This document shows positions 39,230 through 56,084 of a DNA stretch of 64,000 bases, one piece after another. The position numbers and the translations under genes were made by a program. Position 1 is the first letter of the stretch. Every line of letters begins with the position of its first letter. Below the pieces are notes generated by a model. The model saw only the letters and a program-made list of their open reading frames with translations. It had not been told where the DNA came from and did not search any database. The DNA is taken from contig NC_132912.1 in NCBI RefSeq assembly GCF_047675955.1, positions 77,462,382-77,526,381 of the forward strand, in the 5' to 3' direction. This stretch comes from Chlorocebus sabaeus. Its lineage: Eukaryota; Chordata; Mammalia; Primates; Cercopithecidae.

Positions 39230-39232
39230 GTT

Positions 39233-40100
39233 GGCTGGGCACAGTGGCTCACACCTGTAATCCCAGTAAGAGGTGAAGCCGGCTGGGCTTCTGGGTTGGG
39301 TGGGGACTGGGAGAACTTTTCTGTCTAGCGAAAGGATTGTAAGTGCACAATCAGCGCTCTGTGTCTAGCTAAAGGTTTGTAAACTGCAATCAGCATTCTG
39401 TAAAAATGAACCAATCAGTACTCTGTAAAACGGACCAATCAGCACTCTGTAAAACGGGCCAATCAGCTCTCTGTAAAATGGACCAGTCAGCAGGATGTGG
39501 CTGCAGGATGTGGCTGGGGTCAAATAAGGGAATAAAAGCAGGCCACCCAAGCTAGCAGCACCTATCCGCTGGGGTACCCTTCCATTTTGTGGAAGCTTTG
39601 CTCTTTCACTCTTTGCCATACATCTTGACACTGCTCATTCTTTGGGTCCACACTATCTTTATGAGTTGTAACACTCACCGGGAAGGTCTGCAGCTTCGCT
39701 CCTGAAGTCAGTGAGACCACGAATTCACCAGGAGGAACAAACAACTCTGGATGTGCGACCTTTAAGAGCTGTAATATTCACTGCGAAGGTCTGTGGCTTC
39801 ACTCCTAAAGTCAGCGAGACCAAGAACCCACCGGAAGGAACCAATTCCGGACACACCAGCACTTTGGGAGGCCAAGGAGGGTGGATCACTTGAGGCCAGG
39901 AGTTTGAAACCAGTCTGGCCAACATGGTGAAACTGTGTCTCTACTAAATACAAAAATTAGCTGGGCAATGTGGCTTGGGAAGCTGAGGCAGGAGAACCTT
40001 TGAACCTGGGAGGTGGAGATTGCAGTGAGCTGAGATCGCACCACTGCACTGCAACCTGGGTGACAGAGCAAGACTCATCTCAAAAACAAACAAACAAAAA
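39233..40100 (+). repeat. Alu split by a solo LTR12
   Basis: The host Alu occupies 39233-39266 and 39860-40100. AGATGTT flanks the whole. The LTR at 39267-39855 broke the Alu between ATCCCAG and CACTTTGG. Confidence 0.93.
39267..39855 (+). mobile_element. Solo LTR12 (HERV-9 family) with 4-bp duplication
   Basis: The LTR begins TAAGAGGTGAAGCC (from TGAGAGGTG) and ends CCGGACACA. CCAG at 39263-39266 and 39856-39859 is the 4-base duplication typical of gammaretrovirus-type integration. It has repeated units built round CCAATCAG (intact at 39411, 39435 and 39459, spaced 24), a TATA-like AATAAAAGC near 39531, and the HERV-9 block TTGTGGAAGCTTTGCTCTTT. The GC-rich stretch of longer LTR12 forms is missing, and the usual AATAAA is CATACA. 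No internal viral sequence remains. Confidence 0.92.
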
Positions 40101-40412
40101 TAGATGTTAAATCTTTCATTTGTGTGTGCCAGATATTTTGTATTACTCTTTCCAGATCCAGTCTCTACCTCTTACTACCCTGCTCCCTGACCTTAGAGGC
40201 TGATTTTTATGAATTACATCAATGGGTTCACTTGACTTCTGGCTTCTGGTTGGATTTGGCCAATGGAAGTCAGAGGAAGAGGAAATAAGGTGATTTCCCT
40301 GGATCCTCCCTGCAAGGTCACCTCAGTATAGAGTGTCCTTGATTGAAGGTCAGTGCTTCTTCAAACTATACTCTATATTTTTCTGATTTCGGATTTCCCT
40401 CTTATTCATTTC
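40101..40412. other. Unique spacer
   Basis: No gene or repeat recognised. Confidence 0.4.
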
Positions 40413-40720
40413 TTTTTTTTTTTTTTTTTTTGAGACAGCGTCTCACTCTGTCTCCCAGGATGGAGTGCAGTGGTGCAGCCTTGGCTCACTGCAACCTCTG
40501 CCTCCCAGGTTCAAGTTAGTGTCATGCCTCAACCTCCAGAGTAGCTGGGACTATAGGCATGCGCCACCATGCCTGGCTAATTTTTGTATTTTGGGTAGAG
40601 ATGAAGTTTCGCCATGTTGGCCAGGCTGGTCTTGAACTCCTGGCCTCAAGTGATCCACCCGCCTCTGCCTCCGCCCCACAAAGTGCTGGGAGTACAGGCG
40701 TGAGACACTGTGCCTGGCCC
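40413..40720 (-). repeat. Alu, full length
   Basis: Reverse Alu with a 19-T tract and both monomers. Confidence 0.95.
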
Positions 40721-40862
40721 CTCCTATTTCTTTCTTTATAGCCTAGGAGTTACTGCTTTTCTTATGTAAATACCTAAACTCTGGCCATACTTTTGTAAAA
40801 TAGTCCCTTTATTAAACCCTTCTGGAATTATTTTGAGTATGTCATTGATTTGCTTTAGATAC

Positions 40863-41334
40863 AATGCCTCTGGTAGTCTCGATAATGGTCCCAATGATAT
40901 CCAGGTCCTAATCTGTGGAAGCTGAGAATGTTACCTTATATGGCAAACGGACTTTGTAGATATGATTAAGTTAACCTTGAGATAGGAAGACTATCCTTAA
41001 TTATTTGGTGGGCCCAATGTATTCACAGGGTCCTTACTAGAGGGACGTGGAAGGATTTTAAGAGGAAATGACATGACAAAAGCAGAAAGAGCTTTGAAGA
41101 TGCTGTGCTGCTGGCTTTGAAGATGGAAGAAGGAGTTGTGAGTCAAAGGAATGCAAAGAAGGTAGCTCCAGAGGCTGGAAAAGAAGGGGGCAAGGCCTTG
41201 CTGTATACCTTTGTTTTGGCGCTATGAAATTATTTTGGACTTCTAGCCTCCAGAACTGCTAGCCTCCAAATTTCTGTTGTTTTAATCCACTAAATGTGTA
41301 GTAACTTCTTACAGCAGCCATAGGAAATTAATAC
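40863..41334 (+). repeat. MaLR-type (MLT1-like) LTR
   Basis: The blocks ATCCAGGTCCTAATCTGTGG, GTTACCTTATATGGCAAACG, TTTTGGACTTCTAGCCTCCA and the end AGGAAATTAATACAG follow the order of an old mammalian MaLR LTR. Confidence 0.75.
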
Positions 41335-41389
41335 AGTGCCCAAGATATAACTTTTGATTTCCTATACAAATTAGCTCCTTCCTGTTGTT

Positions 41390-41508
41390 ACCAGTGGGTC
41401 TTTGTTCTTAGAGCTCCCAAAATGGTGGTCGGCCACTTCCAAGATGGCAGCAAGCCTTTTGTTCTCTGACCTGGGGTTCTTGGCCTCATGGATTCCAAGG
41501 AATGGAGG
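41390..41508 (-). repeat. LTR17 (HERV-W) 3'-end fragment
   Basis: On the minus strand this reads CCTTGGAATCCATGAGGCCA, then three CCATCTTGG-type units, then GGTAACA, the last 115 or so bases of LTR17. This is the part missing from 35031-35582, but it lies in the opposite orientation. Confidence 0.82.
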
Positions 41509-41620
41509 TAATACAGGTGTGTGGTCTTAAGCCGCTAAGTTTGTTATGTGGTATAGAAAACTATTGCAGACTCCTCAAGAGAATAGAATTCAGAGCCAGA
41601 GTTTTCTTGACAAACAATCA

Positions 41621-41939
<319 letters not shown>

Positions 41940-42294
41940 AACAATAGTGAGTAGTGAATTCATGTCATTGCACTACTCAATCCACAGAGGCTGCTACACA
42001 GTGGGCTTAATACCTCTAAGGGCAACTTCAGCAACTACTCAACAAGGAAGGAAAGTACGATATATTCAGGTACATGCCAAACAACTGACGTGTGAGAACC
42101 ACTTCATCAGGATCAGTAAAAGGGGAGAAAGGATGGAATTTTACAACCATGTCCGAATGGTGATGGTGGGCATAGCATCAAGCAGTGCCATCCTCTGCCA
42201 TTTGATGTCATGCTGTTGGTCAATCAGTCACAGGCTGTGAAGAGCATGCTGGACTTGGCCAGGCTATTAAGGGAAGATATTATAAACCTATAGT
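41940..42294. other. Unique sequence
   Basis: No recognised feature. The open frame running out of the Alu tail to 42240 is an Alu read-through without protein character. Confidence 0.4.
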
Positions 42295-42430
42295 CTTAGT
42301 CTATTTTGTGCTGCTGTAACAGAATACCTGACACTAGGTAATTTATAAAGAACTGGGATTTATTTCTTACAGTCTTAGAGGGTGGGTAGTCAAAGGTTGA
42401 GGGGCTCACATCTGGCGAGGGCCTTCTTAC

Positions 42431-43376
42431 TGAAACTATGCCTATAAACTTTATGAATTAATCAGGGAAGAAGAAAAGGGGAAAAACAAAAATAAACCAA
42501 GCTTGCAGCACATTCAGCATGAATTATTAGGTCAGCTTGCTCTCCTTAACCTGCTGCCTCATAGTTATTTGCTGCCTATTGCCTCAGAATCACCTAGACC
42601 CTGTTACAAGATTATAGGCCACCTTAAATGCTCTATAGCAGCAGATCCCAACTTTTTTGACATCAGAGACTGGTTTAGTGGAAGACAATTTTTCCACAGA
42701 CCAGGGTTAGGGGGTGGTTTTGGGATGAAACTGCCTCACCTCAGATCATCAGGCATTAGATTCTCATAAGATAAGGAGCCAGTAACCTAGACCCCTCAGC
42801 AACCTAGATCATGTGCAGTTCACAACAGGGTTCATGCTCCTATGAGAATCTAATGCTGCCACTGATCTGGTGGAGGCGGAGCTCAGATGGTAATGCTTGC
42901 TTGCCCACTGTTCACCTCCTGCTGTACGGCCTGGTTCCTAACAGGCCATGGACCATTACCAGTTTGTGGTCCGGGGGTTGGAGACCCCTGCTCTGTAGAT
43001 AACAACTTGAACATTATAAAACATTAAGTTTTCCTCTTTGAGATATTCTGTCAAGTCCTGCATACCAGTGAAACTACTGACACCAGCTGATCTGAAGGAC
43101 CCGACAAGAAGCTGACTCACCAAATAAAGGAGTTGCTGTGTCCTGATTATTTCATTCCTTTTACCACAACTAGTGACTTCCATTTTCCAGCCCCCTCATC
43201 CCCCATGATTCCCTTAAAAACCCCAGCCCAGAAATCCTTGGGGAGATGGATTTAAGGGCCTCCTCCCGTCTGTTTGTCCTGTGCACTGTGATCATTAAAC
43301 CCTTTCTCTGCTGCAAACTCTGCTGTCTCAGTCTGTTACCGCACATCCAGCATGCAAACCTGTTGGTCCTAAAACA
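42431..43376 (+). repeat. Retroviral LTR, family unassigned, hosting a DNA transposon
   Basis: It starts TGAAACTATG and ends CCTAAAACA, flanked by TTAC and TTGC, a 4-base duplication with one change. It contains a CCCTTAAAAACCCC TATA-like block and an ATTAAA-type signal (GATCATTAAACCCTTTCTC). The hAT element 42639-42990 lies inside. Confidence 0.65.
42639..42990 (+). mobile_element. Non-autonomous hAT-type DNA transposon, short copy
   Basis: Flanked by 8-base near-repeats CTCTATAG (42631-42638) and CTCTGTAG (42991-42998). Terminal and internal sequence match the copy at 14900-15417 in opposite orientation, with internal deletions. Confidence 0.82.
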
Positions 43377-43637
43377 TTGCTACAGCATCCCATGGGGGAA
43401 GGTAGAAGGGCAAGAGAGCATGCATGCAAGAAAGCAAGAGATCAAACTTGCGGCCTCAAGCCCTTTTATAACTGGCCTAAGTCCATTCATAGGGGTGGAG
43501 CCCTTATGACCTAATAGCCTCTCAAAGGTGCCACCTATTAACACTGTTGCATTGGGAATTAAGTTTCCAATATTTGCTTTTTGGGGGACACATTCAATCC
43601 ATAGCACTGACAAAGATTTTAAAACTATCCAGGTTTT

Positions 43638-44954
<1,317 letters not shown>

Positions 44955-45600
44955 GTCGGGTTATAAACCCTTAGTTTGCTCATTTATGGGAAGAGAGTGG
45001 AGCAGACCGTCCTGGTCCCACTTTCTGCTTTCTGAGCTTCTCTGCTGAGCAGGAGATAAAGATGAACCTCCATTATGCAGTAGGAGAGGGAGTCCAATGC
45101 ACCTGCCACACATATGATGTTTGCAGACTGCCCAGTGAAGCCTCCCAAGAACACTGTAGTCACAAAACCTACAAGGCCTGCCACAGGGACAGTAACAGGG
45201 ACAACAGCAGGGTTGGGAGTAGCAGGGGGAGCAGCAGGCCCCAGGGCAGTGCTGGGTGCTTGGCTGCAACCAAGTCCACATGCCCAGAACAGATAGCACA
45301 GCAATGTCAGGAGCAGCCAGCAGGGCCCAGGAGGAAAAGGAGCCAGGATGGTCACAGCAGGACCACCAGCACATCCTCAGTGGGTGTTAAATTAGCTGTG
45401 CAGGTGCTTCATGCATATGCTTGGAGAGTATGTCTAGCATGTGGGCAGGGGCTGCCAAGGGATCCCCAGAAGGCAGAATGAATGTGGTGACTACAGTCAT
45501 AGAGACCACTAGCAGGAGTGTTGTGAAAACAGCAAAAGGGCCAGTAGGGAGATCTCTCCTTTCAATCTTATAGAGTAAAGGCTGCATCTGTAGGTCTGGA
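44955..45600 (-). pseudogene. Unrecognised segment with coding-like character
   Basis: On the minus strand, a 66-codon frame (45587-45387) contains a hydrophobic run FAVFTTLLLVVSMTVVTTF and ends in TAA. A 123-codon frame in a different phase (45355-44984) then shows hydrophobic runs CWLLLTLLCYLFWACGLG and VAGLVGFVTTVFLGG separated by a proline-rich stretch. The succession suggests a decayed multi-span membrane protein with a frameshift, or simply biased non-coding DNA. A pyrimidine-rich TTATTTTCAG sits just upstream of the first frame like a splice acceptor. I do not recognise the protein, and low-complexity P/A/T/V content lowers confidence. Confidence 0.25.
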
Positions 45601-45604
45601 TCTG

Positions 45605-45624
45605 AAAATAATAATAATAATAAC
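45605..45624 (+). repeat. (AAT)n microsatellite
   Basis: Seven or so AAT units. Confidence 0.85.
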
Positions 45625-45856
45625 AGAATAAAGGGTGCATAAATGAATGGGATGATAGAGTTTCCCAGGTCAGTGCTGATGTTCAGATGGAAAGATAGGA
45701 AACAAGGGGAAGGTACAGAACATAGAACTCTAAATTGGAGAATCCTCCATTACAGGAGATGTGTGAAGGTAGCAGTAGGACAAATGAAGATAAGCAAATC
45801 TGAAAATTATCTTCCTGCCAGTTGTTAGCCATGAGACCATTAGAAATTACAAAAAG

Positions 45857-46019
45857 GGCTAAGCATGGTGACTCACACCTGCAATTCCAGCATTTTGGGA
45901 GGCCAAGATGAGAGGATTGCTTGAACCCAGGAGTTCGAGGCTGCAGTGAGCTATAATTGGGCCACTACACTCCAGCCTGGGTGACAGAGCCAGACACTGT
46001 CTCTAAAAAGTAAATAAAT
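45857..46019 (+). repeat. Alu with central deletion
   Basis: Left-arm start joined to the end of the right arm, bounded by AAATTACAAAAAG at 45844-45856 and 46020-46032. An old internally deleted copy. Confidence 0.92.
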
Positions 46020-46032
46020 AAATTACAAAAAG

Positions 46033-46453
46033 AACAAGGGCAGGAGCAGCCCGGGAGGCACCAGCCACAGCTTCTCTACTCACAAGAGCTTCAGGCACCA
46101 TCCCACCATAAAAGATTCTAGGACATTTCACCATTAGAATTGGGAAGCTGCTCTACAAAGTAGTTCAGATTCTGTAAGTAAGATATCCAGCAGGATAGGC
46201 TCTTTCTTAAGCTACTGCAAAGCCAGTGCTACTACAAGAAAGAACAGTGGCCCCACTACATGGTAGAGAAAGTCTAAGACTAGAGAGGGCAGCAACCTGG
46301 GGGCTCTCTGGAGATAGCAGAGGGTAGCCAGGGGCTAGAGATCATTGTATCGGGATATGAGACCAATGAGGTAGATGATAATCTTTGAAGCTGAGCCTGT
46401 TAAAGAAGAACTAGAGCAGGATGCTACCATTGGGATCTGGACTTGGGGGAGTA

Positions 46454-46455
<2 letters not shown>
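46033..46455. other. Unassigned sequence
   Basis: No repeat or gene recognised. Its base composition resembles the flank of 44955-45600. Confidence 0.35.
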
Positions 46456-46486
<31 letters not shown>

Positions 46487-46776
46487 AAAAAAAAAACAGG
46501 ATCTCACTGTGTCACCCAGGCTGGAATGCTATGGCACAACATTGGCTCACTGATGATGTGACCACCTGGGCTCAAGTGATCCTCCCATCTCAGCCTCTGA
46601 GTAGTTGGGACTACAGGCTTGTGCTATCACTCCTGGCTAATTTTTGTATCTTTTTTGGTAAAGATGGGTTTTCGCCATGCTGCCTAGGCTGGTCTTGAAC
46701 TCCTGAGCTCAACCAATCTGCCCATCTCGGCCTCCCAATGTGCTGGGATTTCAGGTATGAGCCACCGTGCCTGGCC
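46456..46776 (-). repeat. Alu with T run followed by A run
   Basis: Reverse Alu. The T tract near 46471-46486 is followed at once by ten A, a small inverted pair of homopolymers. Confidence 0.92.
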
Positions 46777-47269
46777 TGTTTCTCTTTTTATATATGCACA
46801 AGAGTGATATAAGATAAAAATATGCCTAAGTCTGAAGAACCAATCCCTTTCATTATGTATAAAATAAAAATTCTAAGTGGCAAAAACAAAGGCTTAACTT
46901 CAGAGAAAAAAACCGGTTTGCCAGCAGAGCCAGCATGTAAGCAATGGCCATCTTTCCTGTACAGAAGGAAGGGCCCACCTTCCTTCTGCGTCATTCCCTG
47001 ATATGAAAGGATCTGATAAGTCCCTCCCCATTTCCAAATTCATCATGAACAAAAGGGAAGACTGCCTTTAACTTTAAACAGAAACTAACTACAGGATAGT
47101 TTAGTTGTTTATTTTTAAGACTGGTGTTGGCTAGCAAGCTCCGTTTTGCTTCAGGCTGATTCAAGTGGTCTTTCTACAATTAAATTATTCTGTTTCCTGA
47201 AACTTTAAAATTATCCCTATTTCCCAATACTAATGGTTTAACTTTGTACTGCATAATACTTTGCACATT
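46777..47269. other. Unique sequence
   Basis: No feature recognised. Confidence 0.4.
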
Positions 47270-47410
47270 TCCAAGCACTTATATGTACATTCCCTCTTTC
47301 AATTCTAGCGGGCTCAAATTAGGGACTGGTCCAATGTCATAAAATTAATAAATGGCTGAGCTAGGTCTTGAATCTAGCTCTGTCTGGCTATAAGCCCAGT
47401 TATTTTTCCA
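47270..47410 (-). repeat. MIR element, fragment
   Basis: ATAAATGGCTGAGCTAGGTC followed by GAATCTAGCTCTGTCTGGCT is the reverse-oriented MIR core; the rest is faint. Confidence 0.65.
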
Positions 47411-48025
47411 CGACAAGCAGCTAAATATCTACTGGAATGATTGGATGTTGGTAATAATAGAAATAGATGGTTAGGGTAACCCACTGCAATTACATATGTT
47501 ATTTTTGGTTTTTCTAGGTTCACAGTCCTGAGTACTAAGAGGTTCAGGCTAAAAAGAGAGTTGCTATTGTTAGTGACTCTATTCTCCTCCAGGGTATTTT
47601 CCAAGAACTATTCACTAACTAGACTGGGCAGGAACTGGCCATGTGAGAAGGGGGAGGGTAGCTGTGAGGTCAGCAGGCTCTAACTCCTCGGACTCTGAGC
47701 CAACTTGTCCAGTTGCTTCATCCTGAGCCAGGATGAACAAAGCCAAGTTAGGCAGGAGTCAGGCATCCTATTCAACCAAGTTCAACAGAGGAGAGTCCAA
47801 GGAAAGCAGAATTTCAGGGTAGGTTTTTAATTCAGTAAGCTCACACTTGGGAAAAGGCAGTCAAATAAATGCAGAAAGGCAATGATTCAATTGACTTTGT
47901 TCTAGGTTAGTGTTTCTCAAATAAGGAAGCTGAAGCGAGCGCTCCAGAATCCTAATGTCCTTGGACCACTCAGCTTCTGGTGCACCAGTAGGGCTGCCTT
48001 TTTTCTATCTATAAAACATAACTTC
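47411..48025. other. Unique sequence
   Basis: No feature recognised. Confidence 0.4.
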
Positions 48026-48686
<661 letters not shown>

Positions 48687-48703
48687 TCACCTACATTTTC
48701 TTT

Positions 48704-50796
<2,093 letters not shown>

Positions 50797-50929
50797 TAAT
50801 GACTTACATTCTTCCCCTTTTCTTATGAACCTTACCACACAGATTTGAATAAATGATAATCCTTGGTTCATGACCAATTGTTGTCAGTGGTTCATGCATG
50901 GTACCTTTTGTTTGTAGTTAATTGGATTT

Positions 50930-51220
50930 ACAATGTAATGAATATCCACCACTATTCCAAAACAAAGCTGATGTGAACATTCCTGTACATGTTTTCTTGA
51001 GTTCATGTGCATGCATTTTGCTAAGCACTTATATAGGCTAGAATTGCCACATCAAGGGTTATGCATATGTTTGGCTTTGGCAGAGATTGCCAAACAGTTT
51101 TTCAAAATGCACTACCACCAGCAGTGAATAAAAATGCCACTTGCTTTAAATGGTTGTCAATACTTTGTATTCTTTGTCTTTTAAATTTTAACCATTTTAC
51201 TGGGTATGAAGATTGTCTTA
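50930..51220. mobile_element. Old L1M-type LINE fragment
   Basis: The block GGCAGAGATTGCCAAACAGT, followed by ACCACCAGCAGTGAATAAAA and TAACCATTTTACTGGGTATG, is a common old L1 3' segment. Orientation not fixed. Confidence 0.65.
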
Positions 51221-51229
51221 CTCTTTAAC

Positions 51230-51470
51230 CCCTTAAAAGCTGACTTCTGTTCCCATTACTTTATACAGTTAAAGGAGGTGCTTCTGAAGATGTCTCTCTT
51301 AAGCTCTTGATCACCAAGTTTGATGACTTTTCTTCAATTCTTGTCCTTCATCTCTCAGTAATATTTAACACCACTTTCTTCTTGAAACTCTATTTTTTGA
51401 CTTCTATCATACGGCATTATTCTAGAAGGTATGCATTTATCATTTATCCACAATTCCAAAATCCAATATA
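51230..51470. repeat. Possible L2-like LINE fragment
   Basis: TTGTCCTTCATCTCTCAGTA, then ATTTAACACCACTTTCTTCT and TTGAAACTC resemble an old L2-type LINE segment. Diverged. Confidence 0.4.
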
Positions 51471-51483
51471 CCCTGAAAACTAG

Positions 51484-51521
51484 TTTTTTTTTTTTTTTTT
51501 TGAGATGGAACCTTGCTCTCA
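51484..51521 (-). repeat. Alu tail fragment
   Basis: A T tract and the first 20 bases of a reverse Alu, cut off by the next element. Confidence 0.75.
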
Positions 51522-51539
51522 AGGTTTATTTTATTTTGT

Positions 51540-51818
51540 TATTATTATTTTTTTGAGATGGAACAAAGCTGGAGTACAGTGGCGCAATCTGGGCTCACTA
51601 CAATCTTTGCTTCCCAGGTTCAAGCAATTCTCGTGCTTAGCCACCCGAGTAGCTGGGACTAGAGGTGCTGTGCCACCATGTCCAGCTAACTTTTGTATTT
51701 TTAGTACAGACAGGGTTTCACCATATTGGCCAGGCTGGTCTCAAACTCCTGACCTCAAGTGATCACTCCCTTGGCCTCCCAAAGTGCTGGGATTACAGGT
51801 GTGAGCCATTGCATCTGA
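51540..51818 (-). repeat. Alu, right-arm start missing
   Basis: Reverse Alu lacking the first part after GAGATGGAACAAAGC. Confidence 0.9.
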
Positions 51819-52045
51819 ATTTTTTTTCTTTTTTCTTTTTTTTTTTGAGACAAGGTCTTGCTCTGTTCCAGGCTGGCGTGCAGTGGCACAATCATGGCTC
51901 ACTGCAGCCTCTATCTCCCAGGCTCAAGTGATCCCCCCAACCTCAGTCTCCTGAGTAGCTGGTACTATAGGCATGCACCACCACTCCCAGCTAATTTTTA
52001 AATTTTTTGTAAAGATGGGGTCTCACTATGTTGCTCAGGCTGGTG
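51819..52045 (-). repeat. Alu, 5' truncated
   Basis: Reverse Alu that ends in the left arm at GCTCAGGCTGGTG. Confidence 0.9.
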
Positions 52046-52383
52046 AAATTTTTATATACTCATTTAATGGCACACTCATCCTGAACTGTCACAAGACTAT
52101 TTTTGGTCCTTCTTTAACCCACTTATGAATATTCACAGGATTCATCAGAGCTTTATCAATGTGTTTGACTGTGAGATACTTTCTCAGTCCCTGTTCTATA
52201 ATATAGAGTATAGGCACTATATTGTCTTCTCAAATCAGTAAATTCCAAATTCTCAAATATTTCTGACTGACTCGGAGTTTTGGGCAAAATCTTGTGGACT
52301 GTAGTTGAAAAAGCATAGCCCTCGGAGTCCGATGAAACTGGGCGTGCAGCCTACTTCGCTTAATGTCTTGAAACGACAGTTGT
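52046..52383. other. Unique sequence
   Basis: No feature recognised. Confidence 0.4.
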
Positions 52384-52400
52384 TGTTGCTTTTTATTTCT

Positions 52401-52729
<329 letters not shown>

Positions 52730-52849
52730 TGTTGCTTTTTATTTCTAAAAGAGGGATGAAAACAGCTAGCTGATAAGGCTGTGAATATCTTCACTTGCAT
52801 GACTCACATATCTACAACTCAATGTACTGTATTGAACACTGAGTTTACC

Positions 52850-53664
<815 letters not shown>

Positions 53665-53710
53665 TTACTTGCAGTCTGACGCACTCTTTTCTCCACTCTT
53701 TATTTTTATC

Positions 53711-54141
<431 letters not shown>

Positions 54142-54169
54142 CCTTTAATTTTAATTTTAATTTTAATTT

Positions 54170-54288
54170 AGAAACGGGGGTCTCACTATGTTGACCAAGC
54201 TGGTCTTGGACTCCTGGCCTCAAGCGATCCTCTCATCTCAGCCTCCCAAAGTACTGGGATTATAGGCATAAGCCTCCACACCCACCAT
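54170..54288 (-). repeat. Alu left-monomer fragment
   Basis: Only one arm of a reverse Alu is present, diverged (FLAM-like). Confidence 0.8.
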
Positions 54289-54529
54289 TCCCCACTCTTT
54301 ACCTGGCTAATTCCATGCAAATTCAAACCTTACCTTGGATGAGATTTCTTTCTGGAAACCTAACCTGTTAATGGATTGAATTATGGTCTCCCAAAATTAA
54401 CAGGTTTAAGTCCTAACTACTAATATGACTATATATGGAGATGGAGTTTTTAAAGAGATACTTAAGTGAGGTCATAAGGGTGGGGTCCTAATCTGATAGA
54501 GGTGATGTAATTGTAAGAAGAGGTAGAGA

Positions 54530-54833
54530 GGCTAGGCAAGGTGGCTCAATCCTGTAATCCCAGCACTCCCACTTCAGTGGATCACCTGAGGTCAGGAGTT
54601 CAAGACCAGCCTGGCCAACATGGAAACCCCGTCTCTACTAAAAATACAAAAATTAGCCAGGCGTGGTGGCAGGTGCCTCTAATCCTAGCTACTCGGGAGG
54701 CTGAGGCAGGAGAATTGCTTGAACTCAGGAGGCAGCGGTTGTAGAGTGGTGTGATCTCACACCACTGCACTCCAGCCTGGGAGACATAGTAAGACCCTGT
54801 CTCAACAACAATAACAACAACAACAAAAAAACT
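54530..54833 (+). repeat. Alu inserted in the MLT1-like LTR
   Basis: Bounded by GGTAGAGA on both sides. The left arm has a small internal deletion. The tail is an ACA repeat. Confidence 0.93.
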
Positions 54834-54861
54834 GGTAGAGACACCAGGGGTATGTCTGCAC

Positions 54862-55597
54862 AGTAATCACCCTATGAGTTCTTCTTGCCCGTAGCAAAGA
54901 CAAAACTAATTCACTGAGAACATGCTATTGCAGTGAAGAAAGAGTTTAATCAACATCAGGCTGGCCATGCAGGACATACAGTATTACTCAAATCAGTCTC
55001 CCCAAAGGCTCAGAGGTTAGGGTTTTTATGGACAATTTGGTGGGGGGTAGGGGGTTCTAGGGAAAGGGTGCTGCTGATTGGTTGGGGATGAAATCACAGG
55101 TGTGTGGAAAATAGTCTTTATGTGCTGAGTCTGCCAGTGGGACCACAGGACCAGTTGAGTCATTAGTCATGAGTCCAGGTGGAGTCAGTATGGAAAACAT
55201 CTCAGAAAACCAGTCTTAGGTTCTACAATAGTGATGTTATCTATAGGAGCAATCGGGGAAGTCATAAGTCTTGTGACCTTATACCACATGGTGGTACCTC
55301 TGAGCAGTAAGGGATTATAGGAACTACACTTACATTTTAGCAAAATTCATGTCATTCCCTTAATCCTAATCTTGTGGCCTTTCCTTAATCTTACAAAAGC
55401 AGTTTCAGGCCCTGAACAGGGATTGGATTCATTTTAGGGACTATTGTCATCCTTGCTTCAAAGTTAAACTAAATTGCTCCCAAAGAGAGCTTGGTCTGTG
55501 CCCAGGAATGACCAAGGATAGCTTGGAGGTCAGAAGCAAGATGAAGTCAGCGTTGTCAGATTTCTCTTACTATCTTAATTTTGCAAAGGTGGTTTCA
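54862..55597 (-). repeat. LTR family X, copy 1, inside the MLT1-like LTR
   Basis: The minus-strand sequence starts TGAAACCACCTTTGC and matches the copies at 56998-57684 and 58649-59618 through a GATTGGTTGGGGATGA block. CACAG stands at both junctions as a possible short duplication. Family name withheld. Confidence 0.75.
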
Positions 55598-55798
55598 CAG
55601 AGAAGGCCATGTGAGGAGACAGTGAGAAAGCAGCTGTCTGCAAGGCAAAAAGAAAGACCTCAGGAGAAACCAGCCTTGCCAGCACCCGGTCTCCAACTTT
55701 CAACCTTTAGAACTGTGAGAAAATAAAGTTTTGTTTTTTAAGCCGCCTAGTCTGTGTTATTTTGTTATGGTTGCCTTCGCACACTAACACACAATCTT

Positions 55799-56084
<286 letters not shown>

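Larger units (their letters stand above)
42295..43608 (+). repeat. Old interspersed repeat, split by an LTR
   Basis: The pieces 42295-42430 and 43377-43608 join into a common medium-age repeat that begins AGTCTATTTTGTGCTGCTGT and ends GACACATTCAATCCATAGCA. I recognise the pattern but do not assert its name. Confidence 0.65.
54366..55790 (+). repeat. MLT1-like LTR split by an Alu and an LTR
   Basis: Pieces at 54366-54529, 54834-54863 and 55596-55790 join into a mammalian MaLR LTR. They run from GATTGAATTATGGTCTCCCA through GAGACACCAGGGG and AAGGCCATGTGAGGAGACAG to ACTGTGAGAAAATAAAG and GTTATTTTGTTATGG. Two younger insertions interrupt it. Confidence 0.82.
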
